A stretch of DNA of 16,577 nt from contig JACDEK010000011.1 in the NCBI GenBank assembly GCA_013816445.1, positions 1 to 16,577 on the forward strand. The letters are read 5' to 3'. Of the stretch, positions 13,094 through 16,577 are shown piece after piece; position 1 is the first letter of the stretch, and each line of letters opens with the position of its first letter. The stretch is from Candidatus Saccharimonadota bacterium. GTDB lineage: Bacteria; Patescibacteriota; Saccharimonadia; CAILAD01; BJGX01. A program made the position numbers and the translations under genes. The notes beneath the pieces were generated by a model that worked only from the letters and a program-made list of their open reading frames with translations, ran no database searches and was not told the origin of the DNA.

Positions 13094-13642
13094 ATGATCA
13101 AAAAAATAGTTACCATACCGAATAAGATTCTCAGAATGAAATCAAAACGCATTGGTTTTGTTGATGACTCAATTCGTACAATGGCTGAGAATATGATTGA
13201 AACAACACTAGACTGGGATCATGATAGTGAATTTGGTGCTGCCCTTGCAGCGATTCAGATTGGTGAGCCTATTCGCCTAACTGTGGTTCGTGATAGTTTT
13301 GAAAGTAGTAAAGACAAAAACTTTACGACACTTATTAACCCAGAAATTGTAAAATCTAGTGCCGAAATGATCACTGACATTGAAGGCTGCCTAAGCGTAC
13401 CCGGTATATATGGCAAAGTTAGTAGACACTTAAAAATCAAGGTCAAAGCTCAAAATACTGCAGGTAATGAGATACGACTCACCCTAGAAGGATTTCCGGC
13501 GAGAGTTTTACAGCACGAGATAGATCACATGCATGGCATTATATTTTTAGACCACGTTAAAGATAGTAAGAACTTACTCAGTATTGATGAAGAAGGTCAG
13601 CTCAGCCCCTTAACGAGTAATGATAAAGTACAGTTACCATGA
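13094..13642 (+). CDS. def: Peptide deformylase
   Basis: Metalloenzyme that removes the formyl group from the N-terminal Met of nascent proteins, completing the cycle opened by Fmt next door and preceding Map. 182 residues. Motif 2 EGCLSVP (97-103) supplies the metal ligand Cys99, and motif 3 QHEIDH (140-145) supplies His141 and His145 with catalytic Glu142. Motif 1, normally GxGLAAxQ, is GAALAAIQ (48-55): the Gln is kept, but the third position is Ala and the usual Pro before Gln is Ile. The C-terminus has about 25 extra residues after the fold. It ends overlapping fmt as ATGA. There is no clear ribosome-binding site. Confidence 0.95.
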   Translation: MIKKIVTIPNKILRMKSKRIGFVDDSIRTMAENMIETTLDWDHDSEFGAALAAIQIGEPIRLTVVRDSFESSKDKNFTTLINPEIVKSSAEMITDIEGCLSVPGIYGKVSRHLKIKVKAQNTAGNEIRLTLEGFPARVLQHEIDHMHGIIFLDHVKDSKNLLSIDEEGQLSPLTSNDKVQLP

Positions 13643-14547
13643 GCTCTCTATCGCTGGTATTTTTCGGAACCGGGCAAACAAGCTTAGACGCACTCATTGC
13701 TCTCTCAAACGAATTCACTATCGAAAGTGTCATTACTAAGCCAGACACCAAAACTAGTAGTGGCAAGGTACAACCTACCCTCGTAGCGCAGTGGGCTCAC
13801 GATAATTCTGTTCCATACTATAAGCCAAAAGACAAAGCCGAGTTGAGTACACTAGTTGCACAAAAAAAGTTTTCTTCACCTGTTGGAGTTGTACTAGACT
13901 ACGGCATAATAATACCAGAAGACGTGATTGATTATTTTGAATATGAGATTATTAATAGTCATTTCTCACTCCTCCCTCAGTACCGTGGAGCTGACCCAAT
14001 ACGCGCCGCGATTCTGGGTGGTGACAAAACAACTGGTGTTACAATTATGCAAATCGTACCCGAGCTAGATGCCGGAGCCATATTGAGCTGGAACGAATAC
14101 ACTATTCCCCCTAGCATAACTGAGCCTGACTTGCGAGTAGCCCTAAGTGAAATCAACTGCGCAATTTTACCAGAAACTCTCAAACTCTACTTAGCCCAAG
14201 AGCTCACACCCATCGCCCAAGATGTATCTGCAATTACACATAGTAAGAAAGTTAAAAAAGAAAATGGCCTACTAGACCCCTCTGAAACTGCAGTTAATCT
14301 AGAGAGGCAAGTACGCGCTTATATCACATGGCCAAAGAGCTATATAGTAGCTCAAAATACTCAAATTGTTATTACACAAGCACTAGTCTCATCTGAAAAA
14401 ATGCCACAGGGCAAGCTATCAGTAAGCAATAAAAAACTTTATTTTGGCTGTAAAAACGGCAGTTTAGAAATATTTGAATTGCAGCCGGCCAGCAAAAAAT
14501 CTATGGACGCACAGGGATTTATCAACGGCTATAAAAATCTACTTTAG
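13639..14547 (+). CDS. fmt: Methionyl-tRNA formyltransferase
   Basis: Formylates initiator Met-tRNA using 10-formyl-tetrahydrofolate. 302 residues. The N-terminal Rossmann-like domain starts LVFFGTGQTSLDAL. The catalytic motif NSHFSLLPQYRGADPI (106-121) carries Asn106 and His108, and ELDAGA (142-147) carries Asp144, the same spacing as E. coli Fmt. TGVTIMQI (132-139) is conserved, and the C-terminal domain contains RAYITWPKSY, matching the family RAFNPWPGA. The usual PDRPAGRG loop is altered to PDTKTSSGK. Translation is coupled to def (ATGA). It ends overlapping the opposite-strand response regulator by 9 bp, with no terminator between them. Confidence 0.95.
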   Translation: MSSLSLVFFGTGQTSLDALIALSNEFTIESVITKPDTKTSSGKVQPTLVAQWAHDNSVPYYKPKDKAELSTLVAQKKFSSPVGVVLDYGIIIPEDVIDYFEYEIINSHFSLLPQYRGADPIRAAILGGDKTTGVTIMQIVPELDAGAILSWNEYTIPPSITEPDLRVALSEINCAILPETLKLYLAQELTPIAQDVSAITHSKKVKKENGLLDPSETAVNLERQVRAYITWPKSYIVAQNTQIVITQALVSSEKMPQGKLSVSNKKLYFGCKNGSLEIFELQPASKKSMDAQGFINGYKNLL

Positions 14548-14907
14548 AAATGGTTCGAGTTTTTCGACAACTTGGCTTGGTGTAAGATCTGTTTTAACAA
14601 TATAATCACGGGCACCCAGGTCTTTAGCTTCTGCGATAGTCTGCTGATCCATAACGTTTGTTAAAACAATAACCGGCAACCCAGGTACAACACCTTGTTT
14701 TTTTAGTTCTCTTAATACTTCAAGGCCACCAACATTTGGCATCATTAGATCAAGTAAAATAATATCAGGCTTGTGCTCAGCAATCTTATCTAGTGCCATT
14801 TTGCCATCAATAGCTTCTACAACAGCTAGGTCAGCCTTGGCTAACTTTAGCTGATACATATTGCGGATAAAATCATTATCCTCTACAAGTAATACTACTT
14901 TGCTCAT
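14539..14907 (-). CDS. Stand-alone receiver-domain response regulator (CheY-like)
   Basis: Single phospho-acceptor domain, 122 residues, with no output domain. The active site is complete: Asp10 and Asp12 (LVEDND), phospho-acceptor Asp53 (LLDLMMP), Thr83 (VLTN) and Lys105 (YIVKTD). Such orphan receivers act by protein-protein contact or in phosphorelays; no histidine kinase is nearby, so the partner is unknown. It is monocistronic from its own TATACT promoter, whose predicted start falls on the A of the ATG, and it has no ribosome-binding site. It converges on fmt with a 9-bp overlap of coding ends, and starts 80 bp from the rbfA stop. Confidence 0.94.
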   Translation of the reverse strand: MSKVVLLVEDNDFIRNMYQLKLAKADLAVVEAIDGKMALDKIAEHKPDIILLDLMMPNVGGLEVLRELKKQGVVPGLPVIVLTNVMDQQTIAEAKDLGARDYIVKTDLTPSQVVEKLEPFLK

Positions 14908-14913
14908 ATACCT

Positions 14914-14943
14914 AGTATACTGCTTTTGTCATAGTGATTACAA
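14914..14943 (-). promoter_or_regulatory. Response-regulator promoter, leaderless
   Basis: Minus strand: -35 TTGTAA (14943-14938), 18-bp spacer, -10 TATACT (14919-14914). Six bases remain before the ATG, so the predicted start is the A of the start codon (14907). Confidence 0.7.
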
Positions 14944-14987
14944 GAGAAAATACACTTACTATTTGACCTAAAGCTGTTCTAATAAGA

Positions 14988-15305
14988 TTATTTCAGTAAT
15001 GAATAGACTTTTTGGGTATCAATACTACTGGTATCAATCTTAATATGAACACCGGGAGTATATTGAAAGCTTGAAGTCTGGGTGAGAAAATGTCGCAACA
15101 GACCATTAAGAGCAGGTATACGCTTAGTAAAATCATCTGTGTCAATCTTAATTAAACCCACCCATACATCAGCATGCTTACTGCCGTCTGACACATCAAC
15201 ACCAGTAACTGTAATGATGCTGTCACCACAAATTTCTCTTTGGGCAAAAAACTGACTACTACTCGCTTGAATAATTGCAGCGATTTTTTGATTCTTGATG
15301 TTCAT
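14988..15305 (-). CDS. rbfA: Ribosome-binding factor A
   Basis: Small KH-like assembly factor that binds the 30S subunit and helps 16S rRNA 5'-end maturation. 105 residues. The diagnostic core is ITVTGVDVSDGSKHADVWVGL (31-51), matching the RbfA pattern of a strand, then SxD...A.V.V. It follows infB by 15 nt, the classic infB-rbfA order, which strongly supports the call because the protein is otherwise divergent. The C-terminal part (FQYTPGVHIKID) fits the family's final strand. The ribosome-binding site is weak. Confidence 0.88.
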   Translation of the reverse strand: MNIKNQKIAAIIQASSSQFFAQREICGDSIITVTGVDVSDGSKHADVWVGLIKIDTDDFTKRIPALNGLLRHFLTQTSSFQYTPGVHIKIDTSSIDTQKVYSLLK

Positions 15306-15320
15306 ACTATTCTAGCTCGT

Positions 15321-16577
15321 TTAAAGCTTTCGTGGCTTTGAATGACTTGAGAAGAATACTATTTCTGTACCAACTTCAATAGGCGCTGAAGTTTCAATAC
15401 TCAAGCCACATTCTTCACCTTCTACAACTTCTTTTGATACTTCTTTGTTCTTCTGTAGACTCACTAGCTTACCAAGACCAATTTCTTTTTTAGAAGCTAC
15501 AATTTTTACTGCAAGGTCTGGTGTAATTTTACCCGATATTACTTTACCTCCACAAATAACAAGATTTTTAGAGGTTTTGAAGACCCCAAGAATTTTTAGC
15601 TTGGCATGTTCTGTTTCAATAATTTCTGGTTCGAGTAATGTGCTAAGCCAGTCACGCACATCATCAAGAAGTTCATAAATAATCTTATATAATTTAAACT
15701 CAACCGTACTGCGCTTGGCTAGCTGGTTAACAGGCCCTGAAATACCAATATTAAAGCCTAAGATAAGTGCGTTACCGGCATTTGCAGTATTCACGTCACT
15801 TTCAGATATATCACCCACGCCAGAGCTAATAATTTTAACACGTACTTCATCATTACCAATAGCCTGGAGAGAACTTGTTAGAGATTCGAGCGAGCCCTGC
15901 GCATCGGCCTTTACTAATATAGCTAGCTCTTTAACCTTACCGTCAATAACCGCACGAGAAATATCAGAAGAATTCATGCTTTTTGTAGCGGTTAAGCTTT
16001 TAAAGCTGGCTTTGCGTGACTGAGTGTTCATCCAGTCTTTGGCAACTTTCTCATTTGTAACTTCTTCAAACCAATCACCAAAGGCCGGTAAGTCTTTAAG
16101 CCCACTTACAACAACTGGCATAGCCGGTGTAGCTTTTTTAATTGCCTTGCCAGTAAAATCTTCGAGGTTACGAATTTTACCATAGCTTTTACCCACCACT
16201 ATCCAATCACCAATACGTAGTTCGCCGTTTTGTAGTAACAAAGTGACAACTGGCCCACGGCCTGTATCTAAATGAGATTCAATCACGACACCATTACCAA
16301 GCCCTGTATATACTGCCGTAGGGTCATGTATATCTGCAACAAGCAAAACCACATCAATAAGCTTATCAAGCCCTTCATTGTTTTTGGCCGAAACCTCTAC
16401 ACAGGGTACTTCTCCACCCCAGTCATCGGCAAGTACACCTACTTCAGAGAGCTCTTGTTTTACTCTATTAGCATCAGCACCCGGCTTATCAATTTTATTA
16501 ATTGCCACTACAAGTGATACGCCAGCTTCTTTAGCATGCTCTATAGCCTCTTTTGTTTGTGGCTTTACTCCATCATC
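15321..16577 (-). CDS. infB: Translation initiation factor IF-2 (partial, N-terminus beyond right edge)
   Basis: GTPase that brings formyl-Met-tRNA to the ribosome and promotes subunit joining. The reading frame is open to the window edge; 418 residues of the C-terminal part are visible. The fragment begins after the G3 motif: G4 is INKIDKP and G5 is VSAKNNEGLD, followed by domain II (TGLGNGVVIESHLDTGRGPVV pattern), domain III and the C-terminal fMet-tRNA-binding domain with EGEECGLSIE near the end. It probably belongs to an operon with rbfA. The N-terminal region, P-loop and promoter are outside the window. The products (IF-2, Fmt, Def, Map) together cover the formyl-Met initiation cycle. 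Confidence 0.97.
   Translation of the reverse strand, partial: DDGVKPQTKEAIEHAKEAGVSLVVAINKIDKPGADANRVKQELSEVGVLADDWGGEVPCVEVSAKNNEGLDKLIDVVLLVADIHDPTAVYTGLGNGVVIESHLDTGRGPVVTLLLQNGELRIGDWIVVGKSYGKIRNLEDFTGKAIKKATPAMPVVVSGLKDLPAFGDWFEEVTNEKVAKDWMNTQSRKASFKSLTATKSMNSSDISRAVIDGKVKELAILVKADAQGSLESLTSSLQAIGNDEVRVKIISSGVGDISESDVNTANAGNALILGFNIGISGPVNQLAKRSTVEFKLYKIIYELLDDVRDWLSTLLEPEIIETEHAKLKILGVFKTSKNLVICGGKVISGKITPDLAVKIVASKKEIGLGKLVSLQKNKEVSKEVVEGEECGLSIETSAPIEVGTEIVFFSSHSKPRKL

Noticed and set aside
16272..16517. Plus-strand 81-codon ORF opposite infB near the right edge
   Set aside because: Antisense to the conserved IF-2 G4/G5 region; no independent support.
1..16577. Search for tRNA or rRNA genes, CRISPR arrays, insertion sequences, phage genes, defence systems and recoded stop codons
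   Set aside because: Nothing with repeat-spacer regularity, tRNA-like folds, transposase or integrase motifs, or in-frame TGA within the conserved genes was seen by eye.

Overview
The window is AT-rich bacterial DNA in which almost every gene is a compact housekeeping gene, read with the standard code (TGA is used as a stop). Short intergenic gaps, 4-nt start/stop overlaps, slimmed-down versions of core proteins and the gene neighbourhoods suggest a reduced-genome bacterium of the Patescibacteria/CPR type. Saccharibacteria (TM7) is my best guess, from general impression; no marker here proves it.

Layout. (1) 1-2547, minus strand: the cell-division genes ftsZ (C-terminal end cut off by the left edge) and ftsA. 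They are separated by an ftsA terminator, a separate ftsZ promoter and a structured ftsZ leader that itself contains an intrinsic terminator. (2) 2600-5421, minus: a tight run reading rpsU - yqeY - ybeY - dgkA - adk-like - map, driven by a good promoter upstream of rpsU. It links ribosome components, rRNA maturation, lipid-carrier recycling, nucleotide balance and N-terminal Met removal, and leads directly into ftsA. (3) 5673-7361, minus: recJ. (4) 7418-8680, the least familiar part: a 63-aa unknown ORF and a 90-aa winged-helix regulator on minus, and divergently a 196-aa zinc-ribbon protein with a C-terminal membrane anchor on plus. The 134-bp gap between the divergent genes is packed with inverted and direct repeats. 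(5) 8704-10967, minus: secD-secF of the Sec translocase. (6) 11072-14547, plus: priA - def - fmt, the replication-restart helicase followed by the deformylase/formyltransferase pair. (7) 14539-16577, minus: a stand-alone receiver-domain response regulator overlapping fmt tail to tail, then rbfA and infB (N-terminal part cut off by the right edge).

Common thread. Most promoters I can read use a TATACT-like -10 with 17-18 bp to a TTG-type -35. Several (ftsA, the zinc-ribbon gene, priA, the response regulator, perhaps def) place the predicted transcription start 0-4 nt from the start codon with no ribosome-binding site, so these mRNAs look leaderless. By contrast ftsZ, recJ and the 63-aa ORF have clear Shine-Dalgarno sequences, and ftsZ and rpsU have longer leaders with hairpins. 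No tRNA, rRNA, CRISPR array, insertion sequence or phage gene was seen.
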